Of a DNA stretch of 32,300 nucleotides, positions 1-8,640 are shown in pieces. A model generated the notes under the pieces. It searched no databases. It was not told where the DNA came from and worked only from the letters and a program-made list of their open reading frames with translations. Source of the stretch: Modestobacter excelsi (GTDB taxonomy: Bacteria > Actinomycetota > Actinomycetes > Mycobacteriales > Geodermatophilaceae); assembly GCF_005930495.1 (NCBI RefSeq), contig NZ_SJEX01000060.1, positions 1-32,300 of the forward strand. The letters are read 5' to 3'. A program made the position numbers and the translations under genes. Position 1 is the stretch's first letter. Every line of letters starts with the position of its first letter.

Positions 1-755
1 CCGTTCCCCCGCCGGCGCCGGTCCCCACCACCCAGGCGCCCGCCGCGGCTGCTCCGGTCGTCTCCAGCGGCACCGCCGTCCCCACCGGTGACCTGCCCGG
101 CTGGCGGCAGACGCTCTCCGAGGACTTCACCAAGGCCGCGCCGCTGGGCTCGTTCGCATCCACCTACCGCGGCTGGGCCGGGTACGACGGCGGCACCGAC
201 ACCTCCGGCAACGGCCGGTACAACAGCGCCACCACCACCAGCGTCCACGACGGGCTGCTGGACAAGTACCTCCACAGTGACGGTTCCGGCGCGCAGGTCA
301 TGGCCCTGACGCCGCCGATCGCCAGCCAGACCTACGGCCGCTACGCCGTCCGCTTCAAGATGGACCAGGTCCCCGGCTACAAGGTCGCCTGGCTGCTGTG
401 GCCGGCCAGCGACAACTGGACCGACGGGGAGATGGACTTCCCCGAGGGCAGCGTCGGCGGGAAGGCCTCCGGCTTCGCCCACGACACCACCGGCAACCCG
501 TCGAGCAACGCCTGGTCGGTCGACACCGGCACCGCGATGAGCGACTGGCACACCGCGGTCATCGAGTGGGCGCCCGGCAGCCTGACCTACACCATGGACG
601 GCAGGTCGTGGACGACGAACAGCGCCAAGGCGATCCCGACCGACCCCATGCGCTGGGTCCTGCAGACCGAGACCGAGCTCGAGGGCGGCCGCCCGAACGC
701 CAGCAGCGCCGGCCACATCTACATCGACTGGGTCGCCACCTGGGCGCGCAGCTGA
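1..755 (+). CDS. Secreted GH16-type beta-glucanase, C-terminal part (5' end outside window)
   Basis: The open frame runs in from the window edge (first complete codon at base 3) to the TGA at 753-755, so the start and any signal peptide are missing. The first ~25 residues are a Pro/Thr/Ala-rich linker. The catalytic domain then begins around GDLPGWRQTLSEDF and contains the GH16 signature GEMDFPEG (nt 426-449), with the catalytic acid/base glutamates in the E-x-D-x-x-E pattern (EMDFPE). The lectin-like fold ends with an HIYIDWVATW strand typical of these enzymes. GH16 enzymes cleave beta-1,3/1,4-glucans or related polysaccharides outside the cell; the exact substrate cannot be read from sequence. 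It faces the hydrolase gene at 787-1671 across a shared hairpin, and lies beside glycosyltransferase and flippase genes, which would suit trimming of a surface glycan. Confidence 0.88.
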   Translation, partial: VPPPAPVPTTQAPAAAAPVVSSGTAVPTGDLPGWRQTLSEDFTKAAPLGSFASTYRGWAGYDGGTDTSGNGRYNSATTTSVHDGLLDKYLHSDGSGAQVMALTPPIASQTYGRYAVRFKMDQVPGYKVAWLLWPASDNWTDGEMDFPEGSVGGKASGFAHDTTGNPSSNAWSVDTGTAMSDWHTAVIEWAPGSLTYTMDGRSWTTNSAKAIPTDPMRWVLQTETELEGGRPNASSAGHIYIDWVATWARS

Positions 756-776
756 CCCTGCCCCGCTGACCGCCCC

Positions 777-802
777 GGGGTCCGGCTCAGTTGCCGGACC
801 CC
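777..802. terminator. Bidirectional hairpin between convergent genes
   Basis: A perfect 10-bp inverted repeat, GGGGTCCGGC / GCCGGACCCC, with a 6-nt loop TCAGTT. It lies between two converging genes and overlaps the stop codon of the minus-strand gene. There is no T-tract on either side, as is usual for GC-rich actinobacterial terminators. Confidence 0.6.
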
Positions 803-1671
803 GAGGCGAGCGCGTTGGCGGCGAACCAGTCGGCGAGGTCGTCCGGCTGGAAGCACGACGGGTCGATGTGGCCGCCCTGGCAGCTGACGGCGCTGATGTC
901 GGCGATGCCCTGCAGCTTCGCCAGGAACGGCTCGGCGTTCTCCGCGTAGACCACCGTGCTGTCCTCGGGGGCGATGTAGAGCCGGATCGGGTCGCCCGCG
1001 AACTGCTCGGCGGGGATCTCCAGCGGGTTCTGCGTCCCGGTCGGCAGCTGCCCGCCGTACGCGGCCCGCAGCTCCTCGCCGTACTGGGTGTCCGCGGCGA
1101 CGGTCGGGTCGACCAGCATCGAGATGCCGGCCAGTCCGGCGAGGTCGGGGATGAGGTCCCCCGCCAGGATCTGCAGCGCGGCCACCCCGCCCATCGACTC
1201 GGCGAGCAGGAACGTCTGCGGGGTGTCGTACCGGCTCTTCAGCTCCGCGGCCAGCGCGACGTAGTCGTCCTGCGAGGCCTGGTTGCCCCAGGCGTCGAAG
1301 TGCGCGTCGCTGGCCGCCACGACGTACCCGTCGGCCACCAGCCGGTCCGTCACCCGCTTCTGGTCGGACCCCTCGGTCAGCGAGTCGTGGGTCTCCCCGT
1401 GCCCGTGCACGTAGAGAACCAGCCCCGTGGGGCTGTCGCCGGGCGGTACGACGGCGACCGCGGACTGGCCGCCGACCTCCAGTTCCACGACCTGCGGCTC
1501 GTCGGCGGTGTCCGGGTCGGGGGTCGAGTCCGAGGTCCCGCAGCCGACCAGGAGTGCGAGCGCGGCCAGCGAACCGGCGAGGGCCCGCACCGGCCGCCGG
1601 GGAGCGGGCCGCCGAGGTCCGTCCGGCCACGCGCCCACGCCGGTTCGGTCACTGTCCGCGAGGGTCTGCAT
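787..1671 (-). CDS. Lipoprotein alpha/beta-hydrolase
   Basis: A predicted exported serine hydrolase of 294 residues. An Arg/Pro-rich n-region and hydrophobic stretch end in the lipobox LLVGC (lipidated Cys44), so the protein should sit on the outer face of the membrane. A Ser/Asp/Pro-rich tether follows, then an alpha/beta-hydrolase core with an oxyanion-type YVHGHG motif and nucleophile elbow A-E-S-M-G (Ser159). The late GGHIDPSCF segment probably supplies the catalytic His. Substrate is unknown; esterase or peptidase-like enzymes share this layout. ATG at 1671 is chosen because it gives a complete lipoprotein signal, although the Shine-Dalgarno-like GAGG sits very close to it. A start a few codons downstream is possible. 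It is divergent from the GT4 gene. Confidence 0.8.
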   Translation of the reverse strand: MQTLADSDRTGVGAWPDGPRRPAPRRPVRALAGSLAALALLVGCGTSDSTPDPDTADEPQVVELEVGGQSAVAVVPPGDSPTGLVLYVHGHGETHDSLTEGSDQKRVTDRLVADGYVVAASDAHFDAWGNQASQDDYVALAAELKSRYDTPQTFLLAESMGGVAALQILAGDLIPDLAGLAGISMLVDPTVAADTQYGEELRAAYGGQLPTGTQNPLEIPAEQFAGDPIRLYIAPEDSTVVYAENAEPFLAKLQGIADISAVSCQGGHIDPSCFQPDDLADWFAANALASGSGN

Positions 1672-1846
1672 GACCTCAGGGTAAGCGCGCTGGTCCGGAG
1701 CCCCCGTCAGCACGGCAGGATCACCCCATCGGGGGTCCGCAGGCGTGGCGTCTCCGACAGCCACACCGGGCCGACAGGTCCAGCCGATACCTTGGCTGTG
1801 CGTGGCCGGACCAGACGGCCCCCGGCACCCTGGAGCACACCCCCTC

Positions 1847-2998
1847 GTGAGGATCTTGACCCAGGCCTTCACCCTCGAGCGGGTCGGCGGCATCGAGGTG
1901 AACACCCTCGAGGTGTCCCGGGCCCTGGCCGCTCGCGGCCACGACGTGCACGTGGTGCACGGGCCGGCACTCCTGGGCCCCGGGACGCCGAACATGCGCG
2001 CGGACTTCGAGTCCGCCGGCATCACGCTGCACGGCCCGCAACCGATGCTCTCGCCGAGCCCCGTCACCGCGCTGCCCATCCTCGGCACCGCCTGGCCCAC
2101 CGCGTCGCTGGCCGCCCGGCTGCGCCCGGACGTCGTCTGGCTGCAGCGCTTCGAGCACATCGTGTGGGGGCAGCTGTCCGCCCGCCGCTCCGGCGCCCCG
2201 CTGGTCACGCACCTGCACCACGCGCTGACCAGCCGCCGGATCACGCCGGTCATCGCCCGCGGGGTCGACCAGTTCATCGCGGTGTCGGACTTCATGCGCC
2301 GGCACTGGATCGGTGACGGCCTGGACCCCGACCGGGTCACCGTCGTGCACAACGCCGTCCCCGCCGAGCAGTACCCGGTCGGCGGCGACGCGGAGCTCGC
2401 GCAGGCCCGGCAGCAGCTCGGGCTGCCGCAGGACTCGCGGATCGCGCTGTTCTACGGGCGGCTGGAGGCGGCCAAGGGGCTGACCCTGGCGCTCGATGCC
2501 TGGCAGCTCGCCGGCGACCAGCTGGCCGGCGCCCACCTGGTGCTGGCCGGGGACTTCCCGCCCGGTGAGGAGGACGCCCTGCGCCGCCGGGTGACCGACC
2601 TGGTCGCGGCCGGCCGGGCCACCGTGCTCCCGCCGCAGCGTGACGTCGTCCCGCTGCTGCACGCCGCCGATCTGGTGCTCTTCCCCAGCCAGCTGCCCGA
2701 GTCCTTCGGCCGCGTCGCGCTGGAGGGGCTGATGTCCGGCCGCCCGGTGCTGGCCACCGCCGTGGGCGGGGTGCCGGAGATCCTCTCCGGCCCGCTGGCG
2801 GACCTGCTGGTCCCCCGCACCGACGTCCAGGCGTTCTCCACCCGGCTGGTCCAGCTGCTCGACTGGCGGCGGGACACCCCGGACCTCGGCGCCCGGTGCG
2901 CCGCCGAGGCGACGGCCCGCTTCGGCTGGTCCGCGCACGTCGACCGGATCGAGCAGCTCCTCGCCGACGCCGGCCGACCGCACCGCTCCACCGCCTGA
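1847..2998 (+). CDS. GT4-family glycosyltransferase (GT-B fold)
   Basis: A 383-residue retaining glycosyltransferase of the GT4 type, predicted to move a sugar from a nucleotide-sugar to a lipid-linked or glycan acceptor on the cytoplasmic face. The N-terminal domain starts ILTQAFTLERVGGIEVNTLEVSRAL, a typical Rossmann acceptor domain. The C-terminal donor domain shows FYGRLEAAKGL and the E-x7-E motif (ESFGRVALEGL), followed by SGRPVLATAVGGVPEIL. GTG at 1847 is chosen because the homologous core begins there and a GGAG lies 11 nt upstream; the frame stays open further upstream, but that stretch does not look coding. A GATACC -10-like element at 1786-1791 could drive it. It converges with the flippase gene at 3018-4661, and the two probably serve the same glycan. 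Confidence 0.87.
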   Translation: MRILTQAFTLERVGGIEVNTLEVSRALAARGHDVHVVHGPALLGPGTPNMRADFESAGITLHGPQPMLSPSPVTALPILGTAWPTASLAARLRPDVVWLQRFEHIVWGQLSARRSGAPLVTHLHHALTSRRITPVIARGVDQFIAVSDFMRRHWIGDGLDPDRVTVVHNAVPAEQYPVGGDAELAQARQQLGLPQDSRIALFYGRLEAAKGLTLALDAWQLAGDQLAGAHLVLAGDFPPGEEDALRRRVTDLVAAGRATVLPPQRDVVPLLHAADLVLFPSQLPESFGRVALEGLMSGRPVLATAVGGVPEILSGPLADLLVPRTDVQAFSTRLVQLLDWRRDTPDLGARCAAEATARFGWSAHVDRIEQLLADAGRPHRSTA

Positions 2999-3011
2999 GC
3001 CCCCGCGGGGC
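2999..3011. terminator. Short GC hairpin between convergent GT4 and flippase genes
   Basis: GCCCC / GGGGC with a CGC loop directly after the GT4 stop codon, in a 19-bp gap between convergent genes. The stem is only 5 bp and lacks a T-run, so this is a weak call. Confidence 0.3.
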
Positions 3012-3017
3012 CGTCGG

Positions 3018-4661
3018 TCAGCCGGCGGGAGCGCGCTCGCCGTCCGGCGCCGTGATGCCGGCGGTGTCCCCGGCGCGGGCGATCTTCAGCTGGTGCAGGA
3101 ACCAGGGCAGGCACAGCACCGCGACGCCGAACCGGCCGAGGTTCCAGGCGGTGTCCTGCGGCAGCAGCGTGCTCAGCGCGCTGACCGCGAGCGCGGCACC
3201 CGCGGCGGCCACCAGCTTCCAGGGGATCCGCGGCCACTGGACGTGCTTGGGCAGGGCGAGGCGGTGCATCACCGTCTGCACGACGAAGGCCACCATGGTG
3301 GCCGCGGCCCCCCCGGCCAGCCCCCACACCGGCAGCAGGACGACGTTCAGCACGACGTTGACCACGGCGGCGACGATGGCCGCCACTGCCAGGTTGTTGG
3401 TGTGCTCCAGGGTGATCAGCGCCCGGGCCGAGGCGTTGCCGATGAGCACCGGGAAGCCGGCGGCCGCGACCAGGAACACCACGATCAGCAGTTCGTCCGG
3501 GGCGAAGCTGGCCGGTGCGGCGATCACCAGGGCGAGCGGGGCACCGAGGGTCAGGCCGATGATCACCGGCACCATCAGCCGGATGAGCGCGTCGCGGGAG
3601 CGGCCGATCAGCACCCAGCGCGCGGCCTCGTCCCGGACGGCGGCGATCTGCGGCGCCCAGGCCATGCTGGCCATGCCGAGCAGGATGATCGCCACGTTCC
3701 CGACGTTGTAGGCGATCTGGTAGCGACCGACCTCCTCGGCGCCCAGCACCCGCTGGATCACCAGCCGGTCACCGGCGTTGAGGACGTAGACCGCCAGCGA
3801 GCTGACCATCAGCGGGACGCCGAGCTTCAGCGCGCGGCGCGCGAGCGGGACGTCGGTGATCCCGGACCAGCGCGGGCGGACCAGCACGAAACCGATGACC
3901 ATCGTGACGACCAGCGCGCCGAGGTAGCCGAACGCGTAGGTCATCGCCGTCCGCCGGTCCAGCAGCACGATCAGCAGCATGCCGACGACCTGGCCACCGA
4001 CGCCGTACATCACGTTGACCAGGGAGAATGCCTTGAGCCGGTCCTCGCTGAGCAGCATCACCGAGGACAGCACGATGCCCACCGAGGGCGGCGTCCACAG
4101 CAGGGTGACCAGCACCAGCGACGAGTTGCCGTCGAAGCCGAGCGTGTCGCTCCACAGCCCGGCGGTGGCGACGGCGACCAGCGTGACCACCGCGCCGATC
4201 CCCACGCCGGCCGCGATCAGCGACCGGGCCGCCCGGTCGCTGCCGGTCTCGGCGCGGAGCAGGATCACCGCCTGGTCGAAGCCGAGCACGGCGAGGACCA
4301 CCAGGACCTGGCTCAGCGCCATCCCCGAGGCGAGCCGGCCGAACTCGTCGGCCGGGAGCAGGTGCGCGAGCACCGGGTAGACGACGACGGCGCTGAGCAG
4401 CTGCAGCGACCAGACGGCGACGTAGAGCAGCCCGCGGCCGAACAGCGACTGCCCTTCCGGGGCCGGCGGCGCACCGTCGGGCGGCAGGCTGCCCGAGGAC
4501 AGGGACCGGTCGGCCGGGTCGGAGGCGACCGCGGGGTCGTGCGCGTCGTCGGACGGCCGCGGACCCCGGGCGTTCCCCTGGCTGGTCCCGCCGGCCCGGT
4601 GCCGCCCGGTCCCGCCGTGCAGGGCCTCCCGGCCCGCGACCGGCTCGCCTGGCAACTCCAC
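3018..4661 (-). CDS. Polysaccharide/oligosaccharide flippase (Wzx/MOP-like)
   Basis: A 547-residue polytopic protein. After a hydrophilic ~80-residue N-terminal region rich in Gly, Asp and Pro, the rest is a run of about 12-14 hydrophobic segments starting GLLYVAVWSLQLLSAVVVYPVLAHLLPADEFGRL. That is the characteristic opening of Wzx-type flippases, including the fold around the A/D-E-x-G-R-x-A motif. Such proteins move lipid-linked oligosaccharide across the cytoplasmic membrane. GTG at 4661 is chosen because GGAGGGAG lies about 5 nt upstream; the frame remains open 28 codons further, but that part is arginine-rich and unlikely. The gene is divergent from the phosphopantetheinyl transferase gene and convergent with the GT4 gene. 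The long N-terminal cytoplasmic tail is unusual for the family. Confidence 0.87.
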   Translation of the reverse strand: MELPGEPVAGREALHGGTGRHRAGGTSQGNARGPRPSDDAHDPAVASDPADRSLSSGSLPPDGAPPAPEGQSLFGRGLLYVAVWSLQLLSAVVVYPVLAHLLPADEFGRLASGMALSQVLVVLAVLGFDQAVILLRAETGSDRAARSLIAAGVGIGAVVTLVAVATAGLWSDTLGFDGNSSLVLVTLLWTPPSVGIVLSSVMLLSEDRLKAFSLVNVMYGVGGQVVGMLLIVLLDRRTAMTYAFGYLGALVVTMVIGFVLVRPRWSGITDVPLARRALKLGVPLMVSSLAVYVLNAGDRLVIQRVLGAEEVGRYQIAYNVGNVAIILLGMASMAWAPQIAAVRDEAARWVLIGRSRDALIRLMVPVIIGLTLGAPLALVIAAPASFAPDELLIVVFLVAAAGFPVLIGNASARALITLEHTNNLAVAAIVAAVVNVVLNVVLLPVWGLAGGAAATMVAFVVQTVMHRLALPKHVQWPRIPWKLVAAAGAALAVSALSTLLPQDTAWNLGRFGVAVLCLPWFLHQLKIARAGDTAGITAPDGERAPAG

Positions 4662-4872
4662 GCGTCTCCCTCCGGCACGGGCACTCGCGCCCGTGTTCGT
4701 GTCTCTCCGTGTTCGGGCCCTTGCGGCCCGTTGGACGGACGGCATCGTCCGGGAGCGCCGGCTGCGAGCCAGCGACGGACCGAGAGTATGCGGTCACGGG
4801 CGCGTCCGGCGAGGACACGTCCCTTTCGGGTGAGCCACCACGGGGCCGGCACCGGACCGAACGCCCGCCAAC

Positions 4873-4888
4873 TAGGCTACGCAGGGTG
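4873..4888 (+). promoter_or_regulatory. Possible leaderless promoter of the PPTase gene
   Basis: TAGGCT (4873-4878) fits the actinobacterial -10 pattern TANNNT and ends 7 nt before the GTG at 4886, so transcription could begin at the start codon. No clear ribosome-binding site precedes that GTG, which agrees with a leaderless message. No convincing -35 element was seen. Confidence 0.35.
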
Positions 4889-5599
4889 ACGAGACCGGCA
4901 GTCGAGCCCCGGAGGCGCCTCGCCCCGCCGGCCGACCGGTCGGACGGCGACGTGCGCGTGCGCTGCGTCGACCTCGTCGTCCCTCCTGCCGAGGTCGCGG
5001 CCGCCCGCCGGCTCCTCTCCCCTGCCGAGCTCTGCTACGCCGACCGGGGCTCACCGAGCGTCCGCGACCGGCGGGTGCTGCTCCGCGCGGCCCTCCGGTC
5101 CCTCGCCGGGCACGTGCTCGATCTCTCCCCCGCTGCCGTCCCGCTCGCGGCCCCACCCGGACGCCCCCGGCTGCTCCTCCCCACCGTGGACCTCAGCTGC
5201 TCGGCCAGCGCCGGTGTCGGGGTGGTGGCGGTCGCCTACGGTGTGCGGGTCGGCGTCGACGTCGAGCGGGTCGCCGGCGCGACCCTCGCCGAGGTGGCCG
5301 AGGAGGCCTGGCTGGCCCCGGTCGAGCTGGCTGCCCTGGCGGCGCTGCCCGTGCTCCAGCAGGCTGAGGCGCTCACCAGGTGCTGGACGCAGAAGGAGGC
5401 CGTGTTGAAGGGCCTCGGCGTCGGTCTCCACGGGGACCCGCGCACCGTGCTCACCCCCGTGCCGCACCGCGGTCACGGGTCGATCAGCGACTGGCAGCTG
5501 ACGCCGGTCGCCGTCCCCGCCGGGTGGGTGGCGAGCCTCGCCGTCCGCCCGGCCGCTGCCGTGCCGCAGCTGCTGTCCCGAGGAACGAGGTACCGATGA
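4886..5599 (+). CDS. Sfp-type 4'-phosphopantetheinyl transferase
   Basis: A 237-residue enzyme predicted to transfer the phosphopantetheine arm of CoA onto a carrier-protein serine. The two family motifs are intact: G-V-D-V-E (Asp125, Glu127; Mg2+/CoA phosphate) and W-T-Q-K-E-A-V-L-K (Trp167, Lys170, Glu171, Lys175). A proline- and leucine-rich N-terminal half includes the expected SPAELCYAD-type lobe. Length fits a short Sfp-like PPTase. The stop overlaps the next start as ATGA (5596-5599), so it is translationally coupled to the A-carrier-TE protein, whose carrier domain is the obvious substrate. The GTG start is chosen from the leaderless promoter pattern; the frame is open upstream, but that region has no coding character. 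Confidence 0.9.
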   Translation: MTRPAVEPRRRLAPPADRSDGDVRVRCVDLVVPPAEVAAARRLLSPAELCYADRGSPSVRDRRVLLRAALRSLAGHVLDLSPAAVPLAAPPGRPRLLLPTVDLSCSASAGVGVVAVAYGVRVGVDVERVAGATLAEVAEEAWLAPVELAALAALPVLQQAEALTRCWTQKEAVLKGLGVGLHGDPRTVLTPVPHRGHGSISDWQLTPVAVPAGWVASLAVRPAAAVPQLLSRGTRYR

Positions 5600-8550
5600 C
5601 CCGCGTGACCCTGTCCACCGACGCCGTGCAGCGGCCGGCCGGCACCCAGCTGGCCGACTTCCGCACCTCGGTGGCCGACCTGACCGATCGCGACCTGACC
5701 GCCGCGACGGCCCTGCACGCCTGGTCGGTCGAGTCGTCCCGGGACTTCTGGCGGGGTCTCCTGCGCTGGTCCGAGCTGGCCTGGGAGGGCTCGGCGGACG
5801 TGGTGTGCACCAGCGACGACGTCGAGAGCGCGGTGTTCTTCCCCGGCGTCCGGCTGAACTACGCCGAGAACCTGCTCCGCCCGCTGCCCCGCGTCGACGA
5901 CGACGCCGTCTGCCTGACCTCGGTGCACGGTGATGGCGGCCGCCGGAGCTGGACCCGGCGCCGGCTCCGCGACGACGTGGCCGGTGCCGCCGCGGTGCTC
6001 GCCGCCTCGGGGCTCGCGGCCGGCGGCCGCGCCGTCGTCGTGGCGCCGAACAACGGCAACGCCGTCGTCGCCGCGCTCGCCACCGCCGCGCTCGGCGCCG
6101 CGGTGGCCTCGGCGATGCCGGACATGGGGCCGGCCGCCCTGCTCGGCCGGTTCACCCAGGTCGAGCCGACCCTGCTGCTGCTCGACCGCGGCGGGCGCCC
6201 GGGCTGGGCCGGGGACGCCGGCGACGTCCTGCACGAGCTGCTCGCCGAGCTGCCGTCGGTGGGCACCGTGCTCGTGCTCGACGACGAGCCGTTGCCGTCG
6301 GCCGGGAGCCGGTCGGTGAGCCGGCTGGCCGACCGGGTCGCCGCGCTGCCCGCCGGGGCACCGCGCCCGGAGTGGCCGCGGCAGCCGTTCAACGACCCGC
6401 TGTTCGTGATGTTCTCCTCCGGCACGACCGGGCCGCCCAAGGCGATGGTGCACGGCATCGGCGGCACCCTGCTCGAGCACGTCAAGGAGCACCGGCTGCA
6501 CGGCGACCTGCGCCCGGACGACCGGCTGTACTTCCACACCACGACCGCCTGGATGATGTGGAACTGGCAGCTGTCGGCGCTCGCCGTCGGCGCGTCGATC
6601 GTGCTGTTCGACGGGGTGGTGCAGGGCCCGCAGACGCTGTGGGAGCTGGCCGCCGAGGAGCAGGTGACCGTGTTCGGCACCAGCCCCGCGCACCTGCAGC
6701 TGTGCCAGGACGCCGGCTACCGCCCCGCCGACGCGGTCTGCCTGCCCTCCCTGCGCGCGGTGCTGTCCACCGGTGCGGTGCTGCACGACTGGCAGTTCGA
6801 CTGGTTCGCCGACGCGGTCGGCCCGCAGCCGCTGCAGTCGATCAGCGGCGGCACCGACATCATCGGCTGCTTCGTGCTCGGCCACCCCGAGCTGCCGGTG
6901 GTCCGCGGGCGCAGCCAGTCGCTCGGCCTCGGCCTGGACGTCGCCGTGCTGGACGACGCCGGCGACCCGGTCCTCGGCGAGCCCGGGGAACTGGTCTGCC
7001 GCCGCCCCTTCCCGTCCCGGCCGGTGCGCTTCCTGCGGGACGCCGACGGCACCCGGCTGCACCGCGCCTACTTCGCCCAGCACCCGGGCGTCTGGACCCA
7101 CGGGGACGTCGCCGACCTCGCCCCCGACGGCACCCTCCGCGTGCACGGGCGCTCCGACGGCGTGCTCAACATCGACGGCATCCGGATCGGCCCGGCCGAG
7201 ATCTACCAGGTGCTGCGCGGGCTGCCGGAGATCGAGCAGTCCGTCGCCGTCGAGCAGCGGCACCCCACCCAGCGCGGCGCCACCCGGCTCGTGCTGCTGG
7301 TGAAGCTGCTCGCCGGCGCCGTCCTCGACGGGGAGCTGGAGACCCGGATCCGCAGCACGCTGCGGCAGCAGGCCGGCTCGGCGCACGTGCCCGCGCTGGT
7401 CCTCGCCGTCCCCGAGGTGCCGCTGACCCACAGCGGCAAGACCTCGGAGAGCGCGGTCCGGGACACCGTCAACGGCGACCCGGTGGCGAACACCGCGGCC
7501 CTGCGCAACCCCGGCTCGCTGGCCGGCATCACCGCCGCGCTGGAGGCTGCCGTGCGAGCCGCGGCGGTCGAGCCGCTGCCCGCCGACGACGAGGTGCTGG
7601 CGACCGTCGGGCACCTGTGGCACGAGCTCGGGGTCGACCCGCACGACGGCATCGACGACTTCTTCGACCTGGGCGGCACCTCACGGCAGTCGATGACCCT
7701 GCTGCGCCGGGTCCAGCTGGAGCTGGGCGCGGACGTCCCGGTCGAGCAGTTCCTGGCCGACCCCACCATCCCGGGCGTCGCCGCGGCGGTCCGCCGCGGG
7801 AGCGGGCAGCGCAGCACGGTCGTCCAGCTGGCGCCCGGCGACCCGACCGGGGTGCCGCTGTTCTTCGTGCACGACGCCTGGGGCGACGTGGAGGTCTACC
7901 GGCCGCTCGCCGAGCAGGTGACCGGAACCGGCCCGGTGCACGGCGTCCGGGCCGACCTGCTGCACGCCGACGGGACGACGAAGTCGGTGCACGAGCTGGC
8001 CGTCGAGGCCCTCGCGGTCGTGCGGACCACCGCGCAGGACGCGCCGCTGCACCTGGCCGGCTTCTCCTTCGGTGGCTTGGTCGCCTTCGAGATGGCCCGG
8101 CTCAGCGCCGCCGAGGGACGCCCGGTGGAGTTCCTCGGCCTGCTGGACACCCTGCCGCCGCTGGCCGCGATGCGGCCGGTGGAGAAGATGGCGCACCAGC
8201 TGGCCGGCCAGCTGAGCGCGGTCGTGCCCGGGCTGGCCGACCGACCGCTGCGCGAGGTGCTGCAGCAGCGGTTCCGGCCGGACTCCAAGCCGGCGGACCG
8301 GCAGGTGCTGGACCGCTCGGGCGCGGTCTTCGCCGAGCACCGGCTGGCGCCCTACGCCGGCCCGGTCACCTACTTCCGGGCCCGGTTGCGGGTGCCGGTC
8401 GCCGGGAACGTGCTCACCGTCTGGCGCCGGGCCGCGCCGGACCTGACCGTGGAGCCGGCCGCCGGGTCGCACCACGACCTGCTGGCCGCCCGCTACGTCG
8501 GCGAGCTGGGCAGCCGGCTGTCGGCGGCCGTGCGGCGCGCCACCTCCTGA
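5596..8550 (+). CDS. Single-module synthetase: acetoacetyl-CoA-synthetase-like adenylation domain, carrier protein, thioesterase
   Basis: A 984-residue three-domain protein. Residues ~1-625 are an ANL adenylation domain closest in motifs to acetoacetyl-CoA synthetases: NYAENLL near the N-terminus, the P-loop SSGTTGPPKAMVHG (from Ser274), GGTDIIGCFVLGHPELPVVRG (~416-436), HGRSDGVLNIDGIRIGPAEIY, and the core lysine in THSGKTSES (Lys615). Residues ~650-735 are a carrier domain, DDFFDLGGTSRQS, with phosphopantetheine site Ser696. Residues ~750-984 are a type-I thioesterase with G-F-S-F-G-G (Ser824) and a late GSHHDLL histidine. There is no condensation or ketosynthase domain. It should activate a short acid, probably a 3-oxo or hydroxy acid, load it on its own carrier arm and release or transfer it. 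It is coupled to the PPTase gene, with GAGG just before ATG 5596. The true substrate and product are unknown. Confidence 0.9.
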   Translation: MTRVTLSTDAVQRPAGTQLADFRTSVADLTDRDLTAATALHAWSVESSRDFWRGLLRWSELAWEGSADVVCTSDDVESAVFFPGVRLNYAENLLRPLPRVDDDAVCLTSVHGDGGRRSWTRRRLRDDVAGAAAVLAASGLAAGGRAVVVAPNNGNAVVAALATAALGAAVASAMPDMGPAALLGRFTQVEPTLLLLDRGGRPGWAGDAGDVLHELLAELPSVGTVLVLDDEPLPSAGSRSVSRLADRVAALPAGAPRPEWPRQPFNDPLFVMFSSGTTGPPKAMVHGIGGTLLEHVKEHRLHGDLRPDDRLYFHTTTAWMMWNWQLSALAVGASIVLFDGVVQGPQTLWELAAEEQVTVFGTSPAHLQLCQDAGYRPADAVCLPSLRAVLSTGAVLHDWQFDWFADAVGPQPLQSISGGTDIIGCFVLGHPELPVVRGRSQSLGLGLDVAVLDDAGDPVLGEPGELVCRRPFPSRPVRFLRDADGTRLHRAYFAQHPGVWTHGDVADLAPDGTLRVHGRSDGVLNIDGIRIGPAEIYQVLRGLPEIEQSVAVEQRHPTQRGATRLVLLVKLLAGAVLDGELETRIRSTLRQQAGSAHVPALVLAVPEVPLTHSGKTSESAVRDTVNGDPVANTAALRNPGSLAGITAALEAAVRAAAVEPLPADDEVLATVGHLWHELGVDPHDGIDDFFDLGGTSRQSMTLLRRVQLELGADVPVEQFLADPTIPGVAAAVRRGSGQRSTVVQLAPGDPTGVPLFFVHDAWGDVEVYRPLAEQVTGTGPVHGVRADLLHADGTTKSVHELAVEALAVVRTTAQDAPLHLAGFSFGGLVAFEMARLSAAEGRPVEFLGLLDTLPPLAAMRPVEKMAHQLAGQLSAVVPGLADRPLREVLQQRFRPDSKPADRQVLDRSGAVFAEHRLAPYAGPVTYFRARLRVPVAGNVLTVWRRAAPDLTVEPAAGSHHDLLAARYVGELGSRLSAAVRRATS

Positions 8551-8553
8551 GAC

Positions 8554-8591
8554 GACCCCGGCCGGCCGCTGGTCAGCGGCCGGCCGGGGTC
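8554..8591. terminator. Strong bidirectional GC hairpin
   Basis: A perfect 17-bp inverted repeat (GACCCCGGCCGGCCGCT and its complement) with loop GGTC. It starts 4 nt after the synthetase stop codon and ends 49 nt before the end of the convergent PIG-L gene. The length and perfection of the stem make it the best terminator in the window even without a T-tract. Confidence 0.75.
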
Positions 8592-8640
8592 GGTCAGGTG
8601 TGCACGGCGCGCCCCGGCCGGAGCCAGGGCGCGCCGGCGA

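Noticed and set aside
8554..8591. Recombination or attachment site because of the perfect 17-bp palindrome.
   Set aside because: It sits just after a stop codon between convergent genes, and no integrase or duplicated flank is present; a terminator is simpler.
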